Positions 47,069-57,842 of a stretch of DNA of 64,000 nucleotides are shown piece after piece. This DNA comes from Deroplatys truncata (taxonomy: Eukaryota > Arthropoda > Insecta > Mantodea > Mantidae). Positions within the stretch are counted from its first letter, which is position 1, and each line of letters starts with the position of its first letter. The position numbers were made by a program, and so were the translations under genes. The notes beneath the pieces are model-generated. The model did not search any database, was not told where the DNA came from, and saw nothing but the letters and a program-made list of their open reading frames with translations. Location of the stretch: NCBI GenBank assembly GCA_030765065.1, contig CM060990.1:673102118-673166117 (forward strand), given 5' to 3'.

Positions 47069-48600
47069 ATGGCTCCTATGTTTTCAAAGTTAAGTGGTAA
47101 GGTGTTACATAGTCAAAGTAGGGAAATAATTGCAAATGTCCTCGACTTCATGAAGCAAGAAGCAGAGATGAAGGAAGAAATTATATCCGAGTTTCACAAA
47201 AGCCTTATGAGAGTGAAAGAGAGAGTAGTCAAAGCAACTGGTGTTTCACCCAGTTCCGTTTCCAGAGTTCTCAAAGATAAGAGAAAAAAACATATGGATG
47301 AAAGAGTACCATTTGACACACCTGGGAAGAAACATAAGGTCCCTAAACGTATTACAGAAATAGACGATTTCGAATGCGTCATTCGGCGCACGATTCACAA
47401 TTCCTATGTGGAAGAAAAAAACTGTGCTAACAATAAGCAGATTGCTCATCCAGCTGAAACACAGCAGAAACTTTCAAGGTGGTGCTACAAATCTCAGAAA
47501 AATTATTTAATATTTAGGGTTCAAATGGAAGAAACCGAAATCAAATAGAAGAGTTCTAACAGAAAAGCAAAATAAATAAATAAAATAAAAAAATAATAAT
47601 AAAATAAAAAAAATAAAAATAAAAAGTAAATGTTGCCATGATAGTTTAGTCGGTTAGAGCAACGGCACGGAAAGCCTAAGATCCGTGGTTCAAATCCCGG
47701 CTATGGCATTGAATTTTTCAGTCTGATTCTACCTTTCCAAATGACTATCATTTTATATGTACTTATATCAGTGTGCACTTATATCAGCAGTCATACAGCA
47801 TCTAAAAGTTGGAGTGACGATAGCGAATTAGGTTTGCAGGCACCTGTTGCCAAAGGGCAAATACTTATTATCGTTCGTGCTGTTGGAAAGATCGGCTTCG
47901 TTCCAAATGCCCTTCTTTTACAAGTCACAACAAAAAACAGGAGATCTTCATCAAGAAATGAATACAGAAAATTACATGAAGTGAATCAACGCCATGTTGA
48001 TACCTAATATGCCTTCTGGGTTTGTTCTGGTCATCGACAATGCTTCACAATGCGTCAACACTCAAATTGACAAACCACCTACCTCAATTCCTTGAAAGAA
48101 GAAATGAGAGCTTGGTTACTTAGACATAAAGCTTTAGATGAAAGCATGAGTAAAACAAAGCTATATAACTTAATTAAAGCCAACAATCTGCTTCAGAAGT
48201 CATATATACTTGACCAGATAGTAACACAACATCGCCATAATGTACTTAGACTGTCATCGTATCGCCCAGATCTAAACCCAATCGAATTAATCTGGACTGA
48301 TGTCAAAAAATGGGTGGCATGCAGAAATATCACTTTTAAATTAAAATATGTGGAGCAGTTATAACGCCTGCAATTTGCTGAAATTGGAAGGCCAGAATGG
48401 GAAAATGTATGGCGACATGCTGAATAAATTAGTAATCATTATTCCGAAAAATACGGAATTGCAGAAAATCAAATAGAAATAATTCTCATCCAGGATAATG
48501 GTGCAGAAAGTAGTGGCAGCAGTGATGACGGCAATAATGTGAGTGATTCCGCAGAAGAGGAAGGTTGTTAGATGTGGAAGAATTGGAGGCAATGATTGAC
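47069..48600 (+). pseudogene. DD82E-type transposase, interrupted
   Basis: 47069-47545 is open for 159 codons: a DNA-binding region ('GVSPSSVSRVLKDKR', then 'TPGKKHKVPKRI', 'DDFECVIRRTIHNSYVEE'). After an A-rich stretch and a SINE3, the catalytic part resumes: 'SWSDDSE' (first Asp), 'GKIGFVPNALLLQ', 'VLVIDNASQ' (second Asp, codon 48036-48038), 'MRAWLLRHKALDESMSK', 'DLNPIELIWTDVKKWV' (Glu, codon 48284-48286), and a serine/acid-rich tail ('SSGSSDDG'). There are 245 nt between the last two catalytic codons. Correcting one lost base near 48092 gives exactly 82 residues, the spacing used to name the DD82E ('Sailor') group. Stops and frameshifts make it inactive. Confidence 0.87.
47632..47735 (+). 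mobile_element. SINE3 inserted in the DD82E transposase
   Basis: The head 'tgccatgatagtttagtcgg' and perfect B box GGTTCAAATCC keep a near-complete tRNA-like outline, with pairing ends 'tgccatg'/'tatggca'. The tail 'ttttcagtctgattctacct' matches the copy at 36702. It is preceded by ~60 bp of A-rich simple sequence (47565-47630). Confidence 0.8.
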
Positions 48601-49190
48601 AGCGTTTTTTATATTAAGCGCTTTTTACAGCGTGGATTTTAATATACTGTATATAACTAAGTTTATCAGCGCAACACAGTGCAGAACCGTTGTGGATATT
48701 TGACGATGACTGTCCCTCGCAGTCCTGCAGCATTCAATCGATCGGTCACCACCTGATGTGGTAAGCAACTTGCATCATAGCTCTCATTAAGATTTTCACG
48801 TGTCTAGAACTGTTGCGCCGATTATAAAGAGCGTCCATAAATAGAAACTCAATTTAATTGTGCGGCTTGCGTATCTCAATTGGTAGGCAAATGCTAATAG
48901 CATTTCCGTATTATGCCAGATAAGGGTATCAACAAAACACTACTGAGTTTATTAAGGCGCCAGTAAACCGTATTATAACTAATATCTCATGTGGCATTGC
49001 TAGACTTCCCTTCCTTAAACCGGGATTACGATGAACTTTACGTAACATGACGGGACGTAACGCGAACTTAAGAAATACTGCTAAAGCAAAGCTTTAATTA
49101 GGATGCACTGAACGTAACGGAAATAAATCTGGATTGATTGTTCTTTTATTACTTCATGCTACTGCTTCAAGCCGATTGCTTCGAATTACC

Positions 49191-49396
49191 GTGCCAAAAA
49201 TATACGGACAACGACGGTGACCATTTTCAGCATCTCCTTTCATATAGTTTGTAAATAAAGACTTTAAAAGTAGTTTTAAAAATTTTGTATGCTTTCATCC
49301 GCGCCTTTCTATGATAGCAGCAGATGGCAACGAGCGCAGAGGACGTGGACATGAAAAACACCGCGCAGGCTGTTCGGAGTCTTTTAGCTCACTGTG
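49191..49396 (+). mobile_element. Mariner-like fragment M7 (right arm only)
   Basis: From 'gtgccaaaaatatacggaca' to 'cttttagctcactgtg' followed by TA. This is the 3' arm of the family, starting where SD-A homology ends, so the block boundary lies in a mobile element. Confidence 0.8.
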
Positions 49397-50502
49397 TATG
49401 AATACGGCCCATAGACAACTTGTTGAATAATAATGCAAAGCTGTGAGGATACCTATAAGAAATAGTACAAACGCTAATGATTCTAAATGGCAATATTATG
49501 CGGCACCAGCGAATAGCAGCAGTGCGGCGTTGCCTCATAAGGACGGTACAGCTCGCCGCTGGAAAACTCTTTAATTGGAATATCATGTGCGCGCATGCGT
49601 ATTTGATATTTCAGGTAAACAACAAATACTTAGAATAAAAGGCGACATTTTCCTGAACAAGTACAAAAAAGAATCGTATTTTTACACCCAATGGTTCGCC
49701 ATTAATTTGTAATTTTATCTTTCGTGTTGTTTAAGCGGGGACTTGTGGTCGTAGTCATGCTTGTAATAGTAATAAATCCATTGCTGTCGTAGTTACTTTA
49801 TATATTGTTATGTAATAGACATAATTATCACTTAATAATGTGCAATTCTCCATGTCCTAAATAAATTCAGAAATATTTATTCCACGAGGTTTTCTAATAC
49901 AGCTACGTGGTAATGAAAATCCTTTCGAAGCCCTCTGGCGCAGCTCTACAAAATCATACATAACTTTTTTTTTTTAACATATAGCGTCATGAATGGTTTT
50001 GTTTCACAGAATAATACTATTGGCAAACCAATAATTAAGTGTATTTTAATGGTTATTATGCTTACTTCTGCATGATGCAGATTCCTAAAATCAAACACGT
50101 ATCCGTTAGGTGAGAGGAGGGTGTTATAAGCTTTTTAGAACATTCAACATCTCGTTACTTGGAATGCACTACCCCCCAAATAATAACAATAATATCTATA
50201 TAAAGCATAAGCCAACAGAGCTTTAATCAGAAAGTGCTATCACGTTCCCGAAGAGGCATCAACAATGGAATTCATTGCATCATTGACGCGATTCTCAAGG
50301 TTAAAACAAACATGATAAAGAAAAACCACTGCTGGTGTACTTTTTATAGCACGCTTGTGACTCAGTTGTGAATTATCTATGGTGTACTCTGTTCTTACAG
50401 TGATAGGATTGTCCTAGCGTTTATAAAGTTAACTCTTTCATAAAAATGTAGCTTAGTAAGCCCTTTAGAGGCAGTGGATATTGCAGTAAGGTTAGGGCTG
50501 TT
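49397..50502. other. Unassigned AT-rich DNA
   Basis: No known repeat, transposase motif or convincing exon was found. Confidence 0.4.
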
Positions 50503-50745
50503 GTGTTCAGTGTGTATAATTTCTTTAAAAGGTGTGCCAACGAAGAAAACCCTAAAAATCTTAACTTGTCGAAATGTGAAGAACTTACTGCTGAGGCGTG
50601 CTCAGTAAGTACAACTGTTTCACGTGTGTGTAGGGAAGCGCAATTATTTACATCGCCGAGAAAGCATATACGCTTACCTAAGAGAGTGACAACCTGGACG
50701 ATCGAATTTGATGTATGGCGCAGTGTTTTTAATGTTATGATAAAC
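50503..50745 (+). pseudogene. IS630-group transposase N-terminal fragment
   Basis: The open frame starting at 50503 resembles the N-terminus of the DD82E-like proteins: 'VYNFFKRCANEENP', 'ACSVSTTVSRVCREAQLFTSPRKHIRLPK' (a helix-turn-helix followed by the basic linker) and a 'FDVWRSVFNV' segment corresponding to 'DFECVIRRTI' in the 47069 copy. Nothing of the catalytic domain follows; the DNA after 50745 is CG-richer and unrelated. A diverged or truncated transposase, or a domesticated exon, are both possible. Confidence 0.55.
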
Positions 50746-51102
50746 GTGATATCGAGGGCGATTTATTTCTCTATTTGTGTATTACATTTCCATTAGCGTG
50801 TCTCTTCTTGGTTTCTTGTAGTGTTTAAGAGAACATTGCGATAGCATTTATAACAAACGCGTCACGTTCTGACGAAGCGAAGTGAAGTTTGTCAACCGCG
50901 CGGCCACTCCGTATTGGTTGTCACGAAACGTCAAGAGATTTGGACCGCAAAGTACTGATAGACCACGAGAAGAAGGCAAGCGAGAGGAATGTGTAACATC
51001 AACACGTTCCTGCGTGCGTATCATATATACGCTCGCCGTGTGGATACGATATGCATTTTAGGAGGTTATTAACTATACAGTGTTGTCAAGTACTACTCAC
51101 CC

Positions 51103-51284
51103 ATGGCTAGAAGTCCAGTAGCGGTCGTGGAAGATCCAAGTCTGAGAAGATCTGGCAGCATGGGTGGTTTATTTGCACACATAAACACATTTCGTAGTAG
51201 ACGTAGTAAACAATTGACAGTACGTGAGCAGATAAACAGTACAGAACCCCGCTCGCCTTCTCGTTGTCCAACAGTAGTTTTGAT
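51103..51284 (+). CDS. Candidate first coding exon of a host gene
   Basis: An ATG in moderate Kozak context ('cccatgg') opens a 60-codon frame rich in Arg and Ser ('MARSPVAVVEDPSLRRSGSM'), ending at a canonical splice donor, GAT|GTAAGT, with GT at 51285-51286 (phase 2). The 220 bp upstream (50880-51100) are clearly richer in CpG than the rest of the window, as expected for a promoter or 5' UTR, and contain a TATA-like 'catatatacg'. I do not recognise the protein and no downstream exon is visible. It could instead be chance or part of an unrecognised element. Confidence 0.35.
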
Positions 51285-51459
51285 GTAAGTTCTAATTATT
51301 TTAATACGTGTTCCAAAGGTATTGTCAAACACTCGGAGTACCAAATATTTCTTTATTAGCTGCTCCAAAACAAATGTTAGTCGTGTAGGTGCGTAGGCTT
51401 CCACGACCCATGTGCTTAGCTTCTGGAGAAGGTCGTGTCAAATTATGCCTGGCTGCACA

Positions 51460-51510
51460 ACAGCCCTGAAGAAGTTCACTATACGATGAGCGAAACGTCG
51501 ACATCGAGCC
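51460..51510 (+). other. Hammerhead-core-like sequence
   Basis: CTGAAGA (51465-51475 region) matches the CUGANGA core, followed by a possible 4-bp stem (GTTC...GAGC) and then GAAACGTCGAC, matching GAAA plus the start of stem III. Similar 'cctgaagaag...cgaaacgtcg' strings occur in retroelements of many animals. Stem I and stem III partners were not located. Confidence 0.25.
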
Positions 51511-51765
51511 ACAGTCTAACGCTATCTCCGGAAACTCACCACACGTAAAATGTTGGTTTTAAATAGAAATTGATTGCTTGTCACGATGTTCTTCAAATGT
51601 AATACGTATACAGTATATGGCATATATTATAAGTGTAACTGCTTCCTTAAAAGTGTATTCTCAACTATTGTACTATCACTCGTTCAGTGTATAACTATGC
51701 TTGGACGCAAGTATTTTACTTCACAGTTGTTTAAATCCTTCCAATCTGTCTCCAGATTTTAAATA

Positions 51766-52580
51766 CACCGGAAGAGCCAAAACACTACGAACCGGCTGCG
51801 CGCTGTTTTTCCAGTCCGCGTCCTCGACGCTCGTTCGTCTGCCGCTATTATAGAAAGGCGCGGATAAAACCATACATTTTTAAAACTAATTTTAGAGGTT
51901 TTACTTACCAACTTTATAAAAGGAGATGTTGAAACTGGCCACCGTCGTTATCCATACATTTTGGCACCTGTTTAGGAAACTATCCATCACTCGCTAATTA
52001 TTTTTCTAGTCAACAGTTCACGCCCGTACATATATGTGAATACAATGTTGCCCCTATATTTTTTTTAGAGAATTCACAGCCAGGGAGCATGATTTTGCAT
52101 TTTCAGCAAGACTCTGCAACAGCTCATACGGCCAATATTTCGATGAGAGCAATTGAAAGTGCGTTTGAGGACAGAATTATTAGTAGAGATTTGTGGCCCG
52201 TCGGTCCCCCGACCAAACCCCTGCGATTTCTATCTATGGGGAAACATAAACAAAGTTTACAAGACAAAGCCACACACGGTGGAAGAATTAAAACAAAATA
52301 TCCGCCATGAAATTGCCAGGATTTCTCAACATGAACTACAGCGAGGGATGGATAGTTTCCTAAAGAGGTAATTTCCTAAAGAGTTGCCAAAAATGTATTA
52401 ACAATGACGGTGGGCAGTTTCAGCATCTCCTTGCATAAAGTTGGTAAGTAAAGCCTTTAAAAGTAGTTTTAAAAATGTTGTGTGGTCTCATCCGTGTCTT
52501 TCTATGATAGCGGCAGACCGCAACGAGCGCCGAGGACGCGGACAGGAAAAATACCGCGCAGCCGGTTCGTAGCTCAGCCT
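51766..52580 (+). mobile_element. Mariner-like element M8 with catalytic region
   Basis: Starts 'caccggaagagccaaaacac' after TA (51764-51765). The right arm is truncated after 'agccggttcgtagctcagcc'. This copy keeps the end of the catalytic domain (52089-52371), absent from most others. An internal join near 52000-52010 removes the N-terminal part. Confidence 0.87.
52089..52371 (+). pseudogene. Mariner-like transposase, catalytic C-terminal part
   Basis: Reads 'QQDSATAHTANISMRAIE' with the second catalytic Asp (52110-52112), then 'FEDRIISRDLW', and in a shifted frame 'CDFYLWGNINKVYKTKP' with the third Asp (52225-52227), ending 'LQRGMDSFLKR'. The present 112 nt between the two Asp codons correspond to 38 residues once the two-base deficit relative to M10 is allowed for. 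A DDD triad with 38-residue spacing differs from classic mariner (34). The frameshift inactivates it. Confidence 0.82.
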
Positions 52581-52796
52581 ATATAAACCGTTCTCGGTGC
52601 GACAGCCTTGATGCCACTTCATGCTTCAAATTTTTATAGTATTTAATGTTAGCTGTTAATGAGTTTTATGATATCTTAATCTCGTACCTCGTTCTGCGTT
52701 TTCTCGTGCGCCAGCTCCTCTAGTGGTATCGCTATAAGTTCTTTAGCTCAAGGTATACGTGAGTGTATTGTGAAAGGATAACACGAGTTCAGCTAC

Positions 52797-55068
52797 CGGA
52801 GAAATTTTAATGTTGACTTAAAATGTTCGGTATGAGAAGAGTCGCCGACTGTTGCAATTACGAATTAATTATTTCTATAGCAATAATTAAGCGAATCGTC
52901 AGTTGCCGTAAGTCGCAAAGATGTTTTTCCGAAAGATCACTCGCAATAGCCGCTAAATCTTACTCAAGCGCGTCACTAGGAGCTACACTACTTGCAATGG
53001 AACTCACATTCACAAGGGTCATCAAACGAATATGTCACAGTAAGTAAATATGTGATTCTGATTTAGAATGCACGCTCTTCTCTTAACATAAGATCCGCCT
53101 ACCTACCGCTACCCCTACCAATGTCCCTTCTCTTGCGGTCCAATCTTAAAACTCTTAAGTATGCGTATGTTACCTTGTTGCTATGCGGAACCTCCTCGAA
53201 ACTCAGAATTTCATTCCCCTTTATAATTTACAGAATCCTTGCCTACGTGGCTCTGCAAACATACTGAATCCAATCTAACTGCATTCCAGGAACATTTATT
53301 CTAGCGCATTCGCTAATCGGCTGTTACTAATGACTTGCTAATTACCTATTTCTTTCCGGACAACTCTCTGAATTCAGGCTTACTACATTATACATTGATT
53401 TAATGCATGGAAATTATTTATTGCAATCTTTTCTTTATTTAATTATTTATATCTTTCCGTCAATAACTACGGTGTCAATCTGGCAATAGTGAAATTCTGG
53501 TAACCCCTGACGCATTTCCTTAATGCCCGTGTTTAGCAAAATATAGCAGTCTGTGATAAAAACAAATGCTTTTTTAATACCAAAAACTTAATTTATGAAA
53601 CCGAATTTGAGTTTTATTAAAGGCGTAGCACCACTAATGGTGTGTGTGATTTTGTACAATAGATCCTAAGTAATTTTGAGACCAATACATGCACCATTAT
53701 GGATTTAACTAAAATAATCGATAATTTGTCTCATCTTATTTCAATTATTGACCTTGAATAGTGTTTCAGAAATTAAAGAGAGTTAGGTTTTTTAAGCCGA
53801 ATTTATAAATGCTTTGCCAGTTTGTGCAAGTCGGCAACAGAAATTAGAGTTATATTGTCCATTCCAAACCAGAGTTCCGTCTGATGTAAACAGAAGCACG
53901 TGCTTCGGCTTGTCACGAACCCAAGAATATGCTCTTACGCCGACGTAAGTAGTTCCTTAATACATGTATTATGAAATATTAGAGCAGGAAAGGTATAGAA
54001 CTGCACATTTTATTGCTGTTATCATAAGAACTAATCGTTAAAGGTAATGGATATATACTAACTGTTAAGAGATTACAAAATATGATTTTCGTGTGCTGTT
54101 GCGCTAACGCAGAGAGCATCTTGCTTGTTAATACCAACCGACATGCACGACTGCCATTCTCTTACATACACAAGAAATGCAGCAATGAATTCCCAGAGGT
54201 GCTATCTGAGTACTGAATAAACACAGGATATATGATAAGCGAACAGTCATTCATAATACACTAATACACATATGCTCAGCTCAGGTCAAATCTTGTGATT
54301 TAGTCAGTTGGTATTTGAGCTCACATGGCAGAGGAAGGTGCGTGTAGTGCGAACACAGTGCGTATAAACTGTTCAAACACAGAAGCAGGAAACATTTAAA
54401 CAGTGGCTAAAACCAAACAATACTTCATCTATTCAACTCACTATTACAAAAATACTCGACACTTGGATTATTGCATATTAGGAAACTAATATCGGATTTA
54501 CAGGCGTTTCAGTGAGGAGTGTAACGAAAGCGAGCAGAGAATATAAACAGACATAATACAACATAGAAGAGGATAAAATGTGGGAACTTGTTTTATGTGC
54601 GACAGTGCTGTGGATAAACTTGTCATTATTTTGGAGAGTAGTTCTGATTCTGATACGGCAGCTGAGTCATTTTCGCAGGATTCGGATTTGGGTGTTGCAC
54701 TTTTGCCCGAGGATTTTGATTAACGTAAGTAAAATGTTCATTGCCGAAAACTTATAAAGTCGATTGTTACCTCAGGTTGCATTTTGAACTGTGATTCTCA
54801 AGCGCGGCGCCTTTTTATAGATTAAATAGTGTTCAACAAGCACGTGAGAGGGGAACGAGCAGACATTATGGGCGGGGATTGCGAACTACTTTCGCGCGGA
54901 TAATACAAAGGGTTTGTTTTCTGTGAAAGGCACTCTGGTTTGGAATGGAACATAGAGTTTTGTACATGTTTGTTAGGGAAAGATATTAGAAACGGAGGAA
55001 GATTTCACGTTATGCCTATTGCATCTACTAAATATACAGGAAGGAGGGATGAGGTGAGAGAAATACAA
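52797..55068 (+). repeat. Segmental duplication SD-D, copy 1
   Basis: 52797-53855 matches 56654-57729 and 54955-55068 matches 57733-57842. The sequence between is a DNA element present only in this copy. The block contains an open frame (52823-53044) similar in both copies ('MFGMRRVADCCNYELIISIA'), with no function I can name. Confidence 0.88.
53856..54952. mobile_element. Non-autonomous DNA element, likely Harbinger-type
   Basis: Inverted ends TGTCCATTCCAAACCAGAG and, inverted, TGTTCCATTCCAAACCAGAG define a 1097-bp element. SD-D copy 2 is empty at this point. The left ~380 bp are shared with 34499-34880 and partly with 63424-63718, where a Harbinger transposase follows. Near the right end (54590-54723) a short acidic frame containing 'SSSDSDTAAESFSQDSDLG' may be a remnant of a second ORF. 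The target duplication is unclear (TAT/TAG). Confidence 0.75.
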
Positions 55069-55785
55069 TCGTATGATTAAGTACTTAGTTATAATTTTAA
55101 TCTTACTTGGAGCTGTTTTATTCTAATATTTCTTGTTTTATTTCAATTATTGACTTATACCTGTTTTAAAAATGAAAATAAACATTAGGTAAGCATAAGC
55201 ACCATGTTGCACCTCTAGCAGCTTTGCTATTGGTTCTCGTCAGGTTTCGGATTATAGGTTGGGTACACAAAACCTGTTTTGTGTCCCCGAAGCTACCTGT
55301 AGCTGGGAAGGGATAATGATTGCAGGAATGGCTTTGTCAGCAGAGACACACCTACATACCTGTTCACTACGACGAATAACTGGCTTACCTGTTCATCATG
55401 CAACAACGCTATTGGTTAGATACACTGTAGGAGGCTGGGTGATCCAACGTGTCATTTAAGAACAGTTCTCTTTGTTGTGAAGTAAGCCAAGAATACGGGA
55501 TTATTGCAGCTAGTAGATTCCAGTGTCACTTAACCTAAATGGATAAAGATCATAGTGTCTATACGTAAACATATGAAGTTGGTAACCTATGAAGTACTGT
55601 GCTGCACCTAGTCATGGGCAAAACCTGGGATCCAGGTTTAGTGGATTGCGGGGGGGGGAGCGAAGTAAGTGATACCGTATAATGAAAAACAATATAAACC
55701 AAAGGAGTTTTAATGACTTTTGAGAGAGAAAAACATTAATTGATTTAAAAGATTAGTTAATATAATAATAATTAATAATAATATA
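55069..55785. other. Unassigned DNA between SD-D and M9
   Basis: No family or gene was recognised. Contains a G9 run at about 55651 and a short plus ORF (55259-55456) without known motifs. Confidence 0.4.
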
Positions 55786-56655
55786 GAGTGAGCCAAAAGA
55801 CTCCGAACCGCCTGCGCGGTGTTTTTCCTGTCCACGTTCTTGGCGCTTGGTGCCGTCTGCCGCTATCATAGAAAGGCGGGGATGAAACGATACAGCATTT
55901 TTAAAACTACTTTTAAAGGCTTTACTTACCAACTTTACGAAAGGAGATGCTGAAACTGGCCACCGTCGTTGTCTATACGTTTTTGGCACTTCTTTTCGAA
56001 ACTATCCATCACTCGCCGTAGTTCACTCTGAGAAATTTCTTGTCGGATATTTTGTTTTAATTCTTCCAGGGTGTGTGGGTTTGTCTAGTACACTTTTAAT
56101 TTTAACTTACCCCTGAGGGGTATTTCACGAACAATATCACCGGCTGGGCGGTGTTTTTCTACTAGGCGTGTGGAAATATTATAAAAACGTGATAACGCAC
56201 TGCTGCTATAATCAAAGTCACGCTGTTGTGGTTTTACTGTGCAGAGTGAATTTGAATTGACGGTAATGTGATGTAGGTCAGATATTACGAGTTATTTATT
56301 ATTTTGTCCTGTACTTAGTCACAAAGTATATTATGGCTCAGTATATGTTTTCTACTGCACAGCGTGTATTTATTTATGATTCGTATGTGTTAACTCGGTC
56401 AGCTCGCCAAGTGAAAGTACGAATTGCAGAAAGAATTCCAGGTGTAAAAGTTCCAGGCCGTACAACAATCCACAAACTTTACAGTAAATTTCAGGCCGCA
56501 GGTAATGTTCAGGCTAAGAAATCTAAAAGACGGCGTTCGGTTCTTACCGAAGCAACATTAGACGACATCGGTTACCGTTTGGAAAATTCCCCCCCCCCCA
56601 AAATTCCACGATGGATAGTTTCCTAAAGAGGTGACAAAAATATGTGGACAATGAG
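55786..56655 (+). mobile_element. Mariner-like element M9, HTH-only derivative
   Basis: Starts 'gagtgagccaaaagactccg' after TA (55784-55785), with a long left arm containing inverted 3' coding sequence, a 5' UTR, an intact HTH frame, then a direct jump into the 3' end of the gene ('atggatagtttcctaaagag'). The right arm is cut off at 56655, where SD-D copy 2 begins. Confidence 0.88.
56333..56626 (+). CDS. Truncated mariner-like transposase: DNA-binding domain only
   Basis: An open 97-codon frame beginning MAQYMFSTAQRVFIYDSYVL. Residues ~5-60 form the insect transposon HTH of DUF4817 type: 'RQVKVRIAERIPGVKVPGR', then 'TTIHKLYSKFQAAGNV', then a basic 'KKSKRRR' linker that could act as a nuclear signal. 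Residues ~70-85 ('ATLDDIGYRLEN') are the start of the second helical region. The catalytic domain is deleted; the frame ends in a short out-of-frame tail past a run of eleven C. M1 and M4 are broken copies of the same derivative. If expressed, it could bind the family's ends without cutting them. Confidence 0.72.
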   Translation: MAQYMFSTAQRVFIYDSYVLTRSARQVKVRIAERIPGVKVPGRTTIHKLYSKFQAAGNVQAKKSKRRRSVLTEATLDDIGYRLENSPPPKIPRWIVS

Positions 56656-57842
56656 AAATTTTAATGTTGACTTAAAATGTTCCGTATGAGAAGAGTCGCC
56701 GACTGTTGCAATTATGAATTAATTATTTCTATAGCAATAATTAAGCGAATCGTCAGTTGCCGTAAGTCGCAAAAATGTTGTTCGGAAAGATCACCCGCAA
56801 TAGCCGCTAAATCTTGCTCACTCAAGCGCATCACTAGGAGCTACACGAGTTACAATGGAACTCTCATTCACAAGGGTCATCAGACGAATAAGTCACAGAA
56901 TTAAGTAACCAAGTGACTGTGATTTAGAATACACGCTCTTCTCTTAACATAAGATCCGCCTACCTACCGCTACCCCTACCAATGTCCCTTCTCTTGCGGT
57001 CCAATCTTAAAACTCTTAAGTATGCGTATGTTACCTTGGTGCTATGCGGAACCTCCTCGAAGCTCAGAATTTCATTCCCCTTTATAATTTACAGAATCCT
57101 TGCCTACGTGGCTTTGCAAACATACTGAATCCAATCTAACTGCATTCCAGGAACTTTTATACTAGCGCATTCGCTAATCGGCTGTTACTAATGACTTTCT
57201 TACATGACTTGCTAATTACCTATATCTTTCCGGACAACTCTCTCAATTCAGGCTTACTACATTATACATTGATTTAATGTATGGAAATTATTTATGGCAA
57301 TCATTTCTTTATTTAATTATTTATATCTTTCCGTCAATAACTATGGTATCAATCTGGCAATAGTGGAATGCTCGTAACCCTTGACGCATTTCCTTAATGC
57401 CCGTGTTTAGCAAAATATTAGCCTGTGATAAAAACAAATGCTTTTTTAATACCAAAAACTTATTTTATGAAACCGTATTTGTGTTTTGTAAAGGCGTAGC
57501 ACCACTAATGCTGTGTGCGATTTTGTACAATAGATCCTAAGTAATTTTGAGAACAATACATGTACCATTATGGATTTAATTAAAATACTCGATAATTTGT
57601 CTCCTGTTATTTCGTTCATTGACCTTGAATAGTGTTACAGATTTTACAGAGAGTTAGGTTTTTAAAGGCGTATTTATAAATCCTTTGCCAGTCTGTGCAA
57701 GTCGGCAACTAGAAATTAGAGTTATACGATAAGGGTTATTACATGTTTGTTAGGGAAAGATATTAGAAACGGTGGAAGATTTCACGTTAGGCCTTTGCAT
57801 CTGCTAAACCTCCAGGAAGGAGGGATGAGGTGAGAGAAATAA
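56654..57842 (+). repeat. Segmental duplication SD-D, copy 2
   Basis: Matches 52797-53855 and 54955-55068 but lacks the 1.1 kb DNA element, so it shows the empty site at about 57729-57733. Its left edge lies exactly at the break in M9. Confidence 0.88.

Larger units (their letters stand above)
46842..48824 (+). mobile_element. IS630-group transposon of DD82E type
   Basis: A 1983-bp element with inverted ends 'ttactcgcgcaaaacttct' and the inverse of '...agaactgttgcgccgatta'. TA lies on each side (46840-46841, 48825-48826), and SD-A copy 1 has the uninterrupted site at 28180-28222. It contains an N-terminal HTH region, a SINE3 insertion and a catalytic domain. A shorter derivative lies at 32822-33888. 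Confidence 0.92.
46014..48855 (+). mobile_element. SINE1 carrying two nested DNA transposons
   Basis: SINE1 sequence occurs at 46014-46207, 46812-46841 and 48825-48855. Joining the three gives a normal SINE1 minus ~25 bp of the tRNA head. The first gap is M6, inserted at the TA in 'ccaata|ta|gaatggg'. The second is the DD82E element, inserted at the TA in 'cagt|ta|aagagcg'. Confidence 0.9.
40024..49190 (+). repeat. Segmental duplication SD-A, copy 2 (longer)
   Basis: Matches 24103-28570 in order: 40024-43848 with 24103-28008, then 46627-46841 plus 48825-49190 with 28009-28570. The extra material is 43849-46626 (deleted from copy 1) and the DD82E element 46842-48824 (inserted here only). The right end of homology coincides with the start of a mariner-like fragment at 49191. 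Confidence 0.9.
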
